Positions 24,154-33,312 of a stretch of DNA of 64,000 nucleotides are shown here, in pieces. Numbering within the stretch: the first letter of the stretch is position 1; every line of letters starts with the position of its first letter. Both the position numbers and the translations under genes were made by a program. The notes below the pieces were generated by a model, which was given only the letters and a program-made list of their open reading frames with translations, was not told where the DNA came from and did not search any database. The stretch comes from Pseudomonas sp. IAC-BECa141 (GTDB lineage: Bacteria; Pseudomonadota; Gammaproteobacteria; Pseudomonadales; Pseudomonadaceae): positions 4,092,001 to 4,156,000 of the forward strand of contig NZ_CP065410.1 of assembly GCF_020544405.1 (NCBI RefSeq), read 5' to 3'.

Positions 24154-24741
24154 TTAGTGCTTGTGATGGTTGTCGCTTTGGCCGGCAGCCAGGATGTCGG
24201 CATCGCTGGTGATGCTTTGGGTAGCGTGCAGCGGGCCATCGATGTTGACCTGCCCTTTGATATTCACAATGCCCTTCAGATCGATCGTTCCGGACTTCAC
24301 GAAGACGGCATTGTCAGTGACTTCGGCCAGGGTTGATCCGACCTTTATCGTGACCGTACCGCTTGGCACGCTGATGGTGTAGCTGCTCGTCTGCCAGTCG
24401 TAGACCAGAGATCCGCCATCGTCGAAACGCCAGACTTCAACGTGATCGCGATTGTCCGGCGGCGCGCCGCCATTCCCATAAAGGCCGGGAATGAATGTCC
24501 CCTGTGCTACCTCGCCGCTGGCACTGATCAGCGTGCCCTGCTCGTTGAGGCTCGGCGCTCGCCAGTGCCGCGCCTTGCCGGCGGCGACGCTGTGCCAGCG
24601 TACCCAGCCACTGACCCATTCACCGTCCGACACCCGGCACACCGGTGGTGAAGCGGCGAGATCCACCGCCACCACATAGCAGTCCTTCACCAGGCCGGCG
24701 AGCATGCGATCATGCTGGGCGCTGACATAGCCGCCGCTCAC
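24154..24741 (-). CDS. Baseplate spike protein V (P2 gpV-like)
   Basis: 195 aa. N-terminal OB-like domain (DCYVVAVDLAASPPVCRV), a GEVAQGTFIPGLYGNGGAP linker, and a C-terminal beta-helix with repeated I-K-G-x-V-N-I units. It ends in HKH (193-195), the H-x-H metal site found at spike tips. It pierces the outer membrane on contraction. Confidence 0.9.
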   Translation of the reverse strand: MSGGYVSAQHDRMLAGLVKDCYVVAVDLAASPPVCRVSDGEWVSGWVRWHSVAAGKARHWRAPSLNEQGTLISASGEVAQGTFIPGLYGNGGAPPDNRDHVEVWRFDDGGSLVYDWQTSSYTISVPSGTVTIKVGSTLAEVTDNAVFVKSGTIDLKGIVNIKGQVNIDGPLHATQSITSDADILAAGQSDNHHKH

Positions 24742-25277
24742 GCCAGATTCTCCGGTGCAAAATATTTGTCCCGGTTGGCCGGCCCAGCATCCGGATCAAC
24801 GCCAAACAGCAGGGTGCCCGGTGGCTGATCTGGCCACGGCCATTGTGCTTCGCCAAGGTAGATCTGCTGCGTCCATTCCACGACCCAGACTGTGTAGCCG
24901 TCCAGCTCGGGCTTGGTCCAGTCCGGCATAGCCTGAACAAACTCGGCCGGTTCGACCTCGATACCCCAAGACTGCATCCGAAGTAACACAGCCAATTGCC
25001 CGACGATAAACACTGCTTGCTGTTGGTGATCGGGCTGGATCGGGTCGGTAATCACCCGCGCTTCGAACTTGCACGACAGGCCCGTCTCACCGGTTCCCGG
25101 GTCGATGCCTGGCTCCATCTCTGCGAGTTCGACCAGCACCGCTGGCAGTGGAATACTGCTTTCGATGATGGGCCAAGTCGCGACGATCTGAAGGTCCGGC
25201 AAATGATCCTGAATGCGCCGCTCAATGGCTTGATACAACTGCTCAAGACTGAACGGCTCGTCGACTTCATCCGTCAC
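24738..25277 (-). CDS. Probable tail completion/terminator protein
   Basis: 179 aa. Position between the minor tail Z and spike genes, and the layout (SLEQLYQAIERRIQDHLPDL, VLVELAEMEPGIDPGTGE, then CKFEARVITD) resembles tail terminator proteins with a ferredoxin-like fold. Family not firmly recognised. Overlaps V by 4 bases. Confidence 0.6.
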   Translation of the reverse strand: MTDEVDEPFSLEQLYQAIERRIQDHLPDLQIVATWPIIESSIPLPAVLVELAEMEPGIDPGTGETGLSCKFEARVITDPIQPDHQQQAVFIVGQLAVLLRMQSWGIEVEPAEFVQAMPDWTKPELDGYTVWVVEWTQQIYLGEAQWPWPDQPPGTLLFGVDPDAGPANRDKYFAPENLA

Positions 25278-25278
25278 G

Positions 25279-25935
25279 TCATTTCCCCTTCAAGTGCTTC
25301 TGCACTTCAAAATTGAGTTCCTGTTGCAGGACATGCACCAACTGTTCGTCAGCCTTGCGAATCCAGCTTTCGAAGTGTGGTCGTGCCTGCTCCAGCGATA
25401 CCTTGGCTTTCGCCAGAGGAAAACGGCTGTCATGTTCGGCGATCCAACCTGAACTGGCACCGCCCGCCCCACTGACCTCACTGTCGGGGTAGTCATTGGC
25501 GTCGAAATGCTTACTGGCCGTTCGGATCCAGACGTCTGCGCTGTTGCCGTAAACCTTCTTGAAGAACGCCCCCTGAAATCGGCGCCCCGCCACTGACACA
25601 CCGGACCGACTCTGCCGGGGCAGGCCGATGCGGCTCGCCTCCATGGCGTTGAGGCCGAACCAGAGTTTGCCGCTGTTCGCTCCACCGCTGACCGGGTAAG
25701 CTCGCAGCCGCTGCCGCACAGCAGCAACCGCAATGCGCTCTTGTCGGCCAACGGCTCGGGCAATTTGCGTGGCGAGCCATCGCAACGTTTTGTTGATGGC
25801 TCGCCGCTGTGCAGCAGCTGCTGCCTTCGGCAGCACAGCAGCAAAGTCCTGAAAGGCTTTCAGGTCGGCTGCCGAGGTTTGCAGCGAGATCATCCCGCCA
25901 GCGGCCGAGGGTTTGAAGTAGCTGCCGACACTCAT
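25279..25935 (-). CDS. Minor tail protein Z (lambda gpZ-like)
   Basis: 218 aa. Basic N-terminal half (PKAAAAAQRRAINKTLRWLA) and a GLNAMEASRIG then GRRFQGAFFKKVYG centre match prophage minor tail Z/gpS-like connector proteins. It joins head-side genes to the tail module. Confidence 0.75.
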   Translation of the reverse strand: MSVGSYFKPSAAGGMISLQTSAADLKAFQDFAAVLPKAAAAAQRRAINKTLRWLATQIARAVGRQERIAVAAVRQRLRAYPVSGGANSGKLWFGLNAMEASRIGLPRQSRSGVSVAGRRFQGAFFKKVYGNSADVWIRTASKHFDANDYPDSEVSGAGGASSGWIAEHDSRFPLAKAKVSLEQARPHFESWIRKADEQLVHVLQQELNFEVQKHLKGK

Positions 25936-26252
25936 GGACGTTTCCTCAAGATCAGAGCGACCAGACCGTCACCGGTGGGCTCCAGTTGCAGCAGGTCATA
26001 ATCGCCACCACCGTCGAGCTCCGGTACGTCAACACTTACCAGCAGTCCCTTGCTCAGACCATCGGCGTCAGCGACGCGGACCTCGAAGCGCGGCTCACGA
26101 ATGGCGGTGTTCATCCGACCTACCCGAGGTTGCAACCAGGGCGCCGAGAACATGCCGAGTACCGGTTCGTTCCGCCCTTCGATCCGTGCGCTGTCCCCCA
26201 AAGTCCCGAAAACAATGTCGTCGACATCGGCCATCAGCTCGCGAATGCCCAT
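25932..26252 (-). CDS. Head-tail attachment protein (lambda gpFII-like)
   Basis: 106 aa from ATG 26252. Beta-rich, EVRVADADGLSKGLLVSVD, with a short basic end (LILRKRP). Follows the capsid gene, as FII does in lambda. It overlaps the Z gene by 4 bases. Confidence 0.7.
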   Translation of the reverse strand: MGIRELMADVDDIVFGTLGDSARIEGRNEPVLGMFSAPWLQPRVGRMNTAIREPRFEVRVADADGLSKGLLVSVDVPELDGGGDYDLLQLEPTGDGLVALILRKRP

Positions 26253-26254
26253 GA

Positions 26255-27250
26255 CTACATCTCCAACAGGATCTGCGCCAGCGGCCGAGTGCACATGTGT
26301 AGTGGGTTGGACTGCGCTTCACCGGCCATGCCCTTGTTGAATGGCAAGGGTTCGATCTTGCTGTAGTACGGCACGCCTTCGGTGTTGACCGTTTCCATGT
26401 AGTCGGCCGGTGCAAACACCGAGATGTACAGGTCCGGGACGCCCTCGGGAATCAGCAGCGCTTTGTCGTCGTGCACGAAAGTTACACCGGCGATCTTGCC
26501 GCGGTACCGCTCCCAGGTGATGCCGCCGTAATCGAAACTTTCACGCGCGTCTCCGCGTAACGAAGCCGCTTGCTGCGTGTTGAGGTAGGTGTCTTTCACC
26601 TCCTTGAGTTTCAACATGGCGTTCCAGAAGTTTTTGCCACAGAACGCGCGCGAACCACTACGGGTAACGCTCCCCAGTGCGTCTTCCTGCAAATCCAAGG
26701 CATCACCACACTTGATACGAAAGTCTTCGTCAGAGCCACCAAATCCCATCGACAAACTTTTTCGTTTCACGCCGAAACGGTCATAAAGATCGAGCAATAC
26801 GGTTTTGCCGTCAGCGTCGTAGATCTTGCCGTTGAGTGCGCCCAGCCGCTGGAACTCGTGAGTAACGTCCAACTGACGGCGCGCCTTGGCCAGACGTTTG
26901 TTCACGACGTCCTGCACCGACTGCAGCTCGGAGCGCGTACCGAATGCGCGAATACCCTGGATCTCGTCAGCCTTGATGGTGAAGCGCTCAGGCAAATGCA
27001 CGGTGTTGAACGGGATCAGGTTGCGCTTGCTGCCCGACACCACCAGACCGGAGGTGCCGCGCTCACCGGCCGGTACCAGGGCGAGGGTGTCGCCGTCTTT
27101 CTCGATCTGCACCGTCAGGGTGGTGATGCCTTCCTCCTGAAACAGACCCAGGCTGCCAATGCGCCCGGGAACGTATTCCTGTTCGTTGATGGCAGCGGTC
27201 AACGAGGACACCGAGAATGCCTCGTCGTTGAAGATTTGAATGTCAGCCAT
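26255..27250 (-). CDS. Major capsid protein (lambda gpE-like)
   Basis: 331 aa from ATG 27250. IFNDEAFSVSSLTAAINEQE, ERGTSGLVVSGSKRNLIPFN and GKNFWNAMLKLKEVKDTYLN are typical of the lambda-E HK97-fold family. A terminator precedes it. Confidence 0.93.
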   Translation of the reverse strand: MADIQIFNDEAFSVSSLTAAINEQEYVPGRIGSLGLFQEEGITTLTVQIEKDGDTLALVPAGERGTSGLVVSGSKRNLIPFNTVHLPERFTIKADEIQGIRAFGTRSELQSVQDVVNKRLAKARRQLDVTHEFQRLGALNGKIYDADGKTVLLDLYDRFGVKRKSLSMGFGGSDEDFRIKCGDALDLQEDALGSVTRSGSRAFCGKNFWNAMLKLKEVKDTYLNTQQAASLRGDARESFDYGGITWERYRGKIAGVTFVHDDKALLIPEGVPDLYISVFAPADYMETVNTEGVPYYSKIEPLPFNKGMAGEAQSNPLHMCTRPLAQILLEM

Positions 27251-27273
27251 GAAGCAGTCTCCAGAAAACAAAA

Positions 27274-27292
27274 AACCCGCACAGGGCGGGCT
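27274..27292 (-). terminator. Intrinsic terminator between decoration and capsid genes
   Basis: AGCCCGC-CCTGT-GCGGGTTTTTT on the minus strand, with one G-T pair. It would lower capsid transcript unless antitermination occurs. Confidence 0.75.
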
Positions 27293-27313
27293 GAAAATTT
27301 GAAGGCGATCGCC

Positions 27314-27658
27314 TTAACGGACGATCACGTTATGGGCAGCCAGCGCTTTTTCGGCCGCCAGATCCAGGCCGGTCAGATGCGCTTCGCTGACCTCGGCGAG
27401 CCGCACCACGGCGCGCCCGCGACGGACGATGTCGGACGTGCTCAGCGGGCCGAAAAGAATCGCCTGCGCGTTCTCACTGCCGTCTTCAGCGGTCGGGTTA
27501 TACGGTGCGAATTCGCCGGTGGCGGTGACCAGGCCAAGGATCTGTCCAGGCTCCAGCGCCGGGCCGGCGGCGACGTTGATTGCTTCACGGGAAATGGTGC
27601 CTGCGCCCTCGGACAGTAGGAATTCCCCGGCGTGCATCGGTTCGCGTTGAATGTTCAT
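27314..27658 (-). CDS. Head decoration protein (lambda gpD-like)
   Basis: 114 aa. EFLLSEGAGTISREAINVAA, then EPGQILGLVTATGEFAPYNP and a final KALAAHNVIVR agree with the HDPD trimer that caps lambda capsids. Confidence 0.9.
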   Translation of the reverse strand: MNIQREPMHAGEFLLSEGAGTISREAINVAAGPALEPGQILGLVTATGEFAPYNPTAEDGSENAQAILFGPLSTSDIVRRGRAVVRLAEVSEAHLTGLDLAAEKALAAHNVIVR

Positions 27659-28824
27659 GCAGTAGCTCCAGTAAGTGAGGTTCGTTTGCCGGTCTGCGCT
27701 GCTTGGCGTGCGGACCAGATCGAGGGCTGGTCGATCAGCTTGGCCTGCACTTTCGGCGGAGGGTCATCGGCCAGCGGCAGGCTGTTGTCGATCTCGAAGC
27801 CTTTGCCGCTGCCGACTAGTTTGTCGAAGAGCCGGGCACGCACCGCCGAGGTATCCAGGCCGGCCGAAACGTACTCGGCACTGAACTCCGGTAACCGTGC
27901 GGCGACGCACAAGTCGTCGATGGCTTTGGCCTGGATCAGCGCCGCCTGCACAACCGCTTCGCTTTCCAGCTTGGTGACAGCGAGCAGCGGCTCGATCAAA
28001 TTGCTGATGCCCGCCGCCGTGCAACGTTGGCTGATCAGCACCGCCAGTTGCGCGGCATTGGACGCCGGCGCCGGTGGATCATCCGGGATCAGCGGTGCAG
28101 GCTCCGGTGAGGGTTCGGGTGCCGGATCGGCCGGTTCATCGAGTTGGGCCAGCAGCTCAGCCGGGGCATGCTGAAAACGCTGCAACACGGCGCCCTGGCC
28201 CAAACACGCTTTGACCTTGACGCCGTCGCCGATCTCATCGGCCAGACCCAAGGCCACCGCCTCATTCGCCGTCAACCAGGTCTCGGCCGCCACCAGACGG
28301 CGCAGTTCGGTTTCATCGATGTCCGGCGCCTTGGCCTTGTACGCCGCGATGATGGCTTCCATGGTCTGGTCCAACACATCGGCGACCTTGCGAAAGCTCT
28401 CGGCGTCGCCGGCGGCGTAGGTCCACGGGTTGTGAATCATCAGCATGGCGTTAGACGCGATCACCACCCGGTGCGCGCCACACACGGCCACGCTGGCTGC
28501 GCTTGCCGCCAGAGCATCGACCCGACCAGTGCAGCGCTCGCCCAACCGCGACAGCGCGTTATGCATTGCCAGCCCATCGAACAGATCACCGCCGACGCTG
28601 TTGAAGGCCGCCACTACGGGCGACACGCCGTCGTCCATGGCGCGCAGATCCTGGACAAACTGATTGGCGGTGACGCCCCAGGTACCGATCTCGCCGTAGA
28701 CGAACACTTCAATCGTGCGCTGCTCGGCTTCGCCGTTAGCCTGCATGGCGTACCAGCTCTTGTCCGAGACCTGCACCCGCTCGCCGGCCTTGTTGTAAAT
28801 GCGCGGTCGCGCCTGTTTGCTCAT
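27655..28824 (-). CDS. Head maturation protease, ClpP-like, with scaffold-like C-terminus
   Basis: 389 aa. The ClpP-fold protease is at about 35-210: FNSVGGDLFDGLAMHNAL, the Ser in LAASAASVAV (S108 likely) and His in MLMIHNPW (H131). Residues after 215 are Pro/Ala/Glu-rich and helical, fitting a scaffold fused to the protease as in lambda C/Nu3. It cleaves scaffold and portal during prohead maturation. Overlaps portal and decoration genes by 4 bases. Confidence 0.88.
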   Translation of the reverse strand: MSKQARPRIYNKAGERVQVSDKSWYAMQANGEAEQRTIEVFVYGEIGTWGVTANQFVQDLRAMDDGVSPVVAAFNSVGGDLFDGLAMHNALSRLGERCTGRVDALAASAASVAVCGAHRVVIASNAMLMIHNPWTYAAGDAESFRKVADVLDQTMEAIIAAYKAKAPDIDETELRRLVAAETWLTANEAVALGLADEIGDGVKVKACLGQGAVLQRFQHAPAELLAQLDEPADPAPEPSPEPAPLIPDDPPAPASNAAQLAVLISQRCTAAGISNLIEPLLAVTKLESEAVVQAALIQAKAIDDLCVAARLPEFSAEYVSAGLDTSAVRARLFDKLVGSGKGFEIDNSLPLADDPPPKVQAKLIDQPSIWSARQAAQTGKRTSLTGATA

Positions 28825-30299
28825 GGTTGCTCCTTGTCGTCGAATGACTCGATGACGTCGAGGGTGTTGTAGTTGAGGCCCAGGCGAACGGCCCGGGCGA
28901 GGTCGGCGGCGTTTTCCGCATCGACCGTTTCGGCGTCATAACCGGTGCGCAGCACCATCTCGCTGCGCGAGGCGAAACCGGCCTTCACTTCCATCGTGCG
29001 CGCCTGCACGTCCTGCACAGGCTGGATGTAGGCCCAGCCCTGCGGTACCCAGCGAGTACGCAGATACTCGCGTCGTCGCTGGGCGTAATCCTTGAGCACC
29101 AGCGCACCAGACAGCACCGCCATATCCATCCACGCTGCACGGACCGGCCGGCACAACTGGTGCACGTAGACGCTGAATTGCAGTTGCTCCAGCCGGCGAC
29201 GAAACTCGTTGAGCACCACGCGCAAAGCACGGTCGTTGATTTCGCGCATGTCACCAGTAAGAATTTCGTAGGGCGTACCGGTGCCAGCGGCAGCGGCCAT
29301 CAATTGCTGTCGCATGAAGTCCGGGTAGTTGTTGCCGGCGTCGGGCGGTTTGGAGAACTCCACCTCTTCGCCCGGGCCGAGCTCCTGCATGGTTCCGGGT
29401 TCGAGCGCGACCATCGGCGTGAAGCCATCTCGGTCCGTGACCAGCGGCGCACCGGTGACCGGATCACGCGGCATGGGACCCGATTCAGGCGTAGGTCGGG
29501 TGATGAAGCCAGCGAACAGGTTGGCCACCTCCTGGCGAAACAGCACCGCGTCATCGTAGTTGTCCAAGCTGCGCAGACGCTTGAGCACCGGCGACAAGCG
29601 CGGCACGCCACGCAACTGGCCGGGTTCCAGCGGCTCGAAGATGTGCAGCACCTGCGTGGCCGGCACGCGCACCAACTGGTTGTAGCCGGAATTCAACGAC
29701 GAGGGATCGCCCGGGTGCGAGCGGTACATCCAGTACGCCACGCGCTTGCCGAGTGAGTTGAACTCGATGCCGGCACGGATCACATTGCCGTCGCGGGTTG
29801 TTTCGAACTTGTCGTGCGGCACGAACTCCGGAGCGAGCAACTGCAGTTGCAGCGGCACCGCATGACCATCGTCCATGCTACGTGGCCGCAGACGAATGAA
29901 GCATTCGCCGGAGGTTTCGACGGTGCGTGCGGCCAGCGCCTGCTGGCCATAGAAGTCGGTCAGGTCATCGGCGTCCGACTCGTCAACCCAGTCCTCCCAC
30001 AGTTCCTGCAGTTGCTTACGCAGGGCGTCGTCGTCCGTCTTCGGCCGGGGGTTAATGCCGGTGCCGATCAAGTTGCTGACGCGTTTGTCGATGACGTTGA
30101 AAGCATACGGGTCGTTGCGCACTGCCGCCCGCGAACGTGCACGCAGGTTACGCAGGGCCGGAGTGTTGATGGTGTTCAAGCCACTGTCAGGTGCATCCCA
30201 GCCTGCGGAGCGACGGCCCTCCCCGGCGCCTTCGTAACTGGCCTTGATGTTCGACGGCAGCAAGAATCCGTTACGGGTTAGCGTCGGATAACGAGCCAT
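28821..30299 (-). CDS. Portal protein (lambda gpB-like)
   Basis: 492 aa. NTPALRNLRARSRAAVRNDP near residue 45, then GTGINPRPKTDD, and the lambda-portal block GVPRLSPVLKRLRSLDNYDD. Forms the DNA entry vertex. Head gene order W-B-C-D-E-FII is that of lambda. Confidence 0.93.
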   Translation of the reverse strand: MARYPTLTRNGFLLPSNIKASYEGAGEGRRSAGWDAPDSGLNTINTPALRNLRARSRAAVRNDPYAFNVIDKRVSNLIGTGINPRPKTDDDALRKQLQELWEDWVDESDADDLTDFYGQQALAARTVETSGECFIRLRPRSMDDGHAVPLQLQLLAPEFVPHDKFETTRDGNVIRAGIEFNSLGKRVAYWMYRSHPGDPSSLNSGYNQLVRVPATQVLHIFEPLEPGQLRGVPRLSPVLKRLRSLDNYDDAVLFRQEVANLFAGFITRPTPESGPMPRDPVTGAPLVTDRDGFTPMVALEPGTMQELGPGEEVEFSKPPDAGNNYPDFMRQQLMAAAAGTGTPYEILTGDMREINDRALRVVLNEFRRRLEQLQFSVYVHQLCRPVRAAWMDMAVLSGALVLKDYAQRRREYLRTRWVPQGWAYIQPVQDVQARTMEVKAGFASRSEMVLRTGYDAETVDAENAADLARAVRLGLNYNTLDVIESFDDKEQP

Positions 30300-30505
30300 T
30301 ACAGTCCCTTGCCTCCGTGGTAAAGCCGGACCACGCGTGAACGCGGCCCGGCGGCATTGAGCAGTGAGGTGCGAATTTCTTCACGGGCCTGCAGCAGCTC
30401 GTTGATGGTTCGGTACTCGACGGTACGATCGCCGAAGCGCACGGTTTTTTCACCGCGCGCGATGGCCTTCTCGATGACGTCGAGGTGCTGTTGGGTAAAG
30501 GACAT
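30299..30505 (-). CDS. Head-tail joining protein W (lambda gpW-like)
   Basis: 68 aa. TQQHLDVIEKAIARGEKTVR and YRTINELLQAREEIR are typical of lambda gpW, which plugs the filled head before tail joining. One base overlap with the portal start. Confidence 0.88.
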   Translation of the reverse strand: MSFTQQHLDVIEKAIARGEKTVRFGDRTVEYRTINELLQAREEIRTSLLNAAGPRSRVVRLYHGGKGL

Positions 30506-30506
30506 A

Positions 30507-32552
30507 TCAGCGTCTCTTCAGATAACCGCTGGTAGAGCTGCGGCGTTGAGATGGCGAGGCTGCAGGTCGTGCGGGTGCGACAGGAGCAGCCGGTGTTGGT
30601 GGGGCCAGTTGAGCTTGTCTGACCGCAGACGGCGGCGGAGATGGCTCGGCTGTTTGGGTTTGATCAACACGCTCGGCCTGAACAGACTTGGTCGGTACAT
30701 CATCGAACAACCCGGACTGCGCCAGAGCCTGCCGCACCCGATCCCAGTCGTGTTCCTGGTAACGGTTGATGCCGAGGTAGTGCGCCATCGCCAGGCAATA
30801 CACCATCAGGTCGAGTGCCTCGTTGCGCTCAGCCTTGCCCTTCACCCACTCGATGCGTTTGTGGCCGCGGATGTAGCGAGCGACCTTACGCTCGGCGACG
30901 CACTGGGCGAAGAACTCATCCGGCAAGTCGTTGGCAAAATGCAGCGAACCCGGACCATCCGGGAACGGGTAGCGGTTGTAGATCCAGTCTTTCGCCGTGT
31001 CGGTACCGACGAACCACAGCTCGGCACCGTGACGTTCGGTCTGGCCTTTCCAGGTCACGTCAACCATCGACGGGCGCTGGGCAATCACCGGGCGCCCGGG
31101 CTTACTCGCGCCCTTGATGGCGAAGATGTTGCGCCAGCGACGCACGCGGCAGAACTGGTAGACTTCGTCGGTGTGGTGACCACCGGAGTCAACACCGGTA
31201 GCGAGAATCGCCAAACCGACGCCGCAGGGATGCCGGTAGCGCGCCTTGAGTTTCTCGTCCAATACCGCCCAGGTGCGTTCATCGGCCGGGTCGCCCCAAA
31301 TGATCTGGTGATCAACCACCCAACGTTCCATGCCGATCCCGAAGCCCATCACCATCAGCTCCAGGCGGTTGGCCTGAACGTCGACGGCACCGGTCAGCAT
31401 CATCACACCGGCCGGTATTGCGCCAAGGCTGTAGGTTTCGAGCCGCGCCCGAGCGATCAACACTTCAGCTTTGGTCTGTTCGAGCGCACTGTCCCAAACC
31501 TTGGCCAGACGGGTGTTGTAGAACACCTGCATGAGGCTTGTATCGCCTTGGGCTTGCGCTTTTTTCGCGTCTTCAAACTCTATGGCGAGCGAAGTCCAGT
31601 CCATCCAGCCTGTCGGCGAGTACAGGGCGCTGAGATGAAAGCCAACCGTCTTGCCGTCACCGGTACCGTGCGCACGCCATTCACCGCGAGCGAGCATGTC
31701 GCTCTTGTGGTGTTCCTCGATCAGCACGTCACAGTCCAGCCCGGACGCCGCGCATTTGTAATGCACGACGCTGAAATCGGCTGAATAGAGTAGGTTTTCC
31801 CACTCAAGCACTTGCATATGCCCACAATGCGGACATGGCACGTAGTAGTGACGCTGATCGCTGGACTCGAACAGATCGGCAATTCGCGAGGCGCCCTTAA
31901 TCGTCGGCGAGCTGGAAAAGTAAATCTTCGCGTTGCGACCGAAGTTGGTCGCACGCGTCTCTGCCAGCCTGATGGGATCACCCTCCTGACCGACGTCGTT
32001 CTCCCAGCGGTCGACCTCGTCGCCGTAGATGTAGCGTGCCGACAGCTCCGATAGATTGGCCGCAGAACCGGCGGTGGTGACATACAGCGAACCGCCCTCG
32101 AATTCCTTGGTGTCCATCGTATTGCGTGCGTCCCGCGAGCGGGTGGCCGCGACCCGCTCGCGCAGCACTGGAGTGGCTTTGATGGTCTTGCTGATGCGCC
32201 CCGACACTCGCTTGGACAGGCCGAGGCTGGGCAACAGCGCCAAGATGTTCGACGGCGCCATATGAATCAGTCCGCCCATCCAGTTGAGCGCGATCTGGGT
32301 TTTCATCAACTGCGAAGCCACCATGGTGACCACGCGTCTGCAGGGATGAGCCGGCGACAGGCAACGCATCGGCTCACGGGCATAAGGTGTGCGCGAGGTA
32401 CGGTATTGGCCGGGCTCAGGGGCACCGGTGTCCCGAGGAATCCGCATGTACTCATCGGCCCATTCATCAATCCAGAGATCGGGGTCGGGACGCAGCCCAC
32501 GGAAGTAGTTCTCACGGTACACCTGTGCACCGTCAGAAAATTCCGTGTGCAT
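30507..32552 (-). CDS. Terminase large subunit (lambda gpA-like)
   Basis: 681 aa. VVTMVASQLMKTQIALNWMG takes the ATPase P-loop position, and ARYIYGDEVDRWENDVG the acidic Walker B-like site. A CPHCGH zinc-like pair follows. The nuclease half starts at TGAVDVQANRLELMVMG with a key Asp. It packages DNA and, in this family, cuts at cos. The C-terminal 70 residues are Pro-rich. Confidence 0.93.
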   Translation of the reverse strand: MHTEFSDGAQVYRENYFRGLRPDPDLWIDEWADEYMRIPRDTGAPEPGQYRTSRTPYAREPMRCLSPAHPCRRVVTMVASQLMKTQIALNWMGGLIHMAPSNILALLPSLGLSKRVSGRISKTIKATPVLRERVAATRSRDARNTMDTKEFEGGSLYVTTAGSAANLSELSARYIYGDEVDRWENDVGQEGDPIRLAETRATNFGRNAKIYFSSSPTIKGASRIADLFESSDQRHYYVPCPHCGHMQVLEWENLLYSADFSVVHYKCAASGLDCDVLIEEHHKSDMLARGEWRAHGTGDGKTVGFHLSALYSPTGWMDWTSLAIEFEDAKKAQAQGDTSLMQVFYNTRLAKVWDSALEQTKAEVLIARARLETYSLGAIPAGVMMLTGAVDVQANRLELMVMGFGIGMERWVVDHQIIWGDPADERTWAVLDEKLKARYRHPCGVGLAILATGVDSGGHHTDEVYQFCRVRRWRNIFAIKGASKPGRPVIAQRPSMVDVTWKGQTERHGAELWFVGTDTAKDWIYNRYPFPDGPGSLHFANDLPDEFFAQCVAERKVARYIRGHKRIEWVKGKAERNEALDLMVYCLAMAHYLGINRYQEHDWDRVRQALAQSGLFDDVPTKSVQAERVDQTQTAEPSPPPSAVRQAQLAPPTPAAPVAPARPAASPSQRRSSTSGYLKRR

Positions 32553-32556
32553 AGGT

Positions 32557-33147
32557 TCAGTTCAATGTTAAGGCGTGATCAAGGTCCGCTGAAGAAAGGC
32601 GCTCGGCTTCCTCCAGCGTTCGACGGATTGTCGCGGTGAGGTGTTTTTCGATCTGCCAAGGATCGGTCATTGCCGCCAAGTCGTAAGACAGCTGCGGCAG
32701 CGGTCCGAACAACTGGTCGCGAAGTAATCTGCCCGCGTCGTAGGCGCCAGTCTCGACTGCCTCCCTCGACACCAGCGAACCTTGCGCCTTGCCCAGCTCG
32801 ATCTCAGCCAGTTTGGCCATGTTGTGCTCGCGCAGTGCACGGGACTTCTGGTAGTCCGGATGTTTGCCGTCGACTGGGATCAGTTGCGGCGGCGCAGCCG
32901 TGGAAGTCGACTCCGTCAGGGGCGACAATTGGCTGTAAACGTCACGCTGAATCCGGTCTTGCTGGTGGCGGTCAGCGACAGCGGCCTTACTGGGGTCGCT
33001 GGTTTTATCGAGCAGAGCCTCAGTGGCTTCCAGATCGATCTTGCCATTTGCGGTGAGCACCAACCGATCCTGGCTGGCCAATTTTGAAACATAGGATTTG
33101 GCCCAACCGCGCCGGGCCGCAAACTCCGTTTTGGTGATGATTGTCAT
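32557..33147 (-). CDS. Terminase small subunit (DUF1441/Nu1-like)
   Basis: 196 aa. An N-terminal winged helix (KTEFAARRGWAKSYVSKLA) of Nu1 type, then EHNMAKLAEIELGKAQGSLV and a helical C-terminus. It would bind the cos region. A run of GTTCACC repeats begins 14 bases upstream of its start. Confidence 0.88.
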   Translation of the reverse strand: MTIITKTEFAARRGWAKSYVSKLASQDRLVLTANGKIDLEATEALLDKTSDPSKAAVADRHQQDRIQRDVYSQLSPLTESTSTAAPPQLIPVDGKHPDYQKSRALREHNMAKLAEIELGKAQGSLVSREAVETGAYDAGRLLRDQLFGPLPQLSYDLAAMTDPWQIEKHLTATIRRTLEEAERLSSADLDHALTLN

Positions 33148-33160
33148 GGTTAATTCTCCA

Positions 33161-33220
33161 GTTCACCGGCGAGTTCACCGCCAGTTCACCTGTTCACCTC
33201 AGTTCACTAAGCTGGTGAAC
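33161..33220. repeat. GTTCACC repeats upstream of terminase, candidate cosB-like site
   Basis: GTTCACC occurs at 33161, 33173, 33184 and 33192, GTTCACT at 33202, and inverted GGTGAAC at 33214. Spacing of 8-12 bases is about one helical turn. Two GC palindromes follow (CCCGCGGG near 33237-33244, CCCTAGGG near 33271-33278). In lambda, cos lies just upstream of nu1, and R sites there bind Nu1. The remaining bases to 33312 show no gene. Confidence 0.55.
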
Positions 33221-33312
33221 CGTCCGCTAACACAGTCCCGCGGGTTTCCGACCCCGTGTCCCTCAGATACCCCTAGGGTCCCCGGCGGTTTTCGGCGCAC
33301 CAGATCGGTGCA

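Noticed and set aside
12086..32639. Many long plus-strand frames opposite the head and tail genes (for example 15481-17589, 13873-15063, 30357-31784)
   Set aside because: They mirror GC-rich minus-strand genes with clear families, and their translations are rich in His/Arg/Gly without domains.
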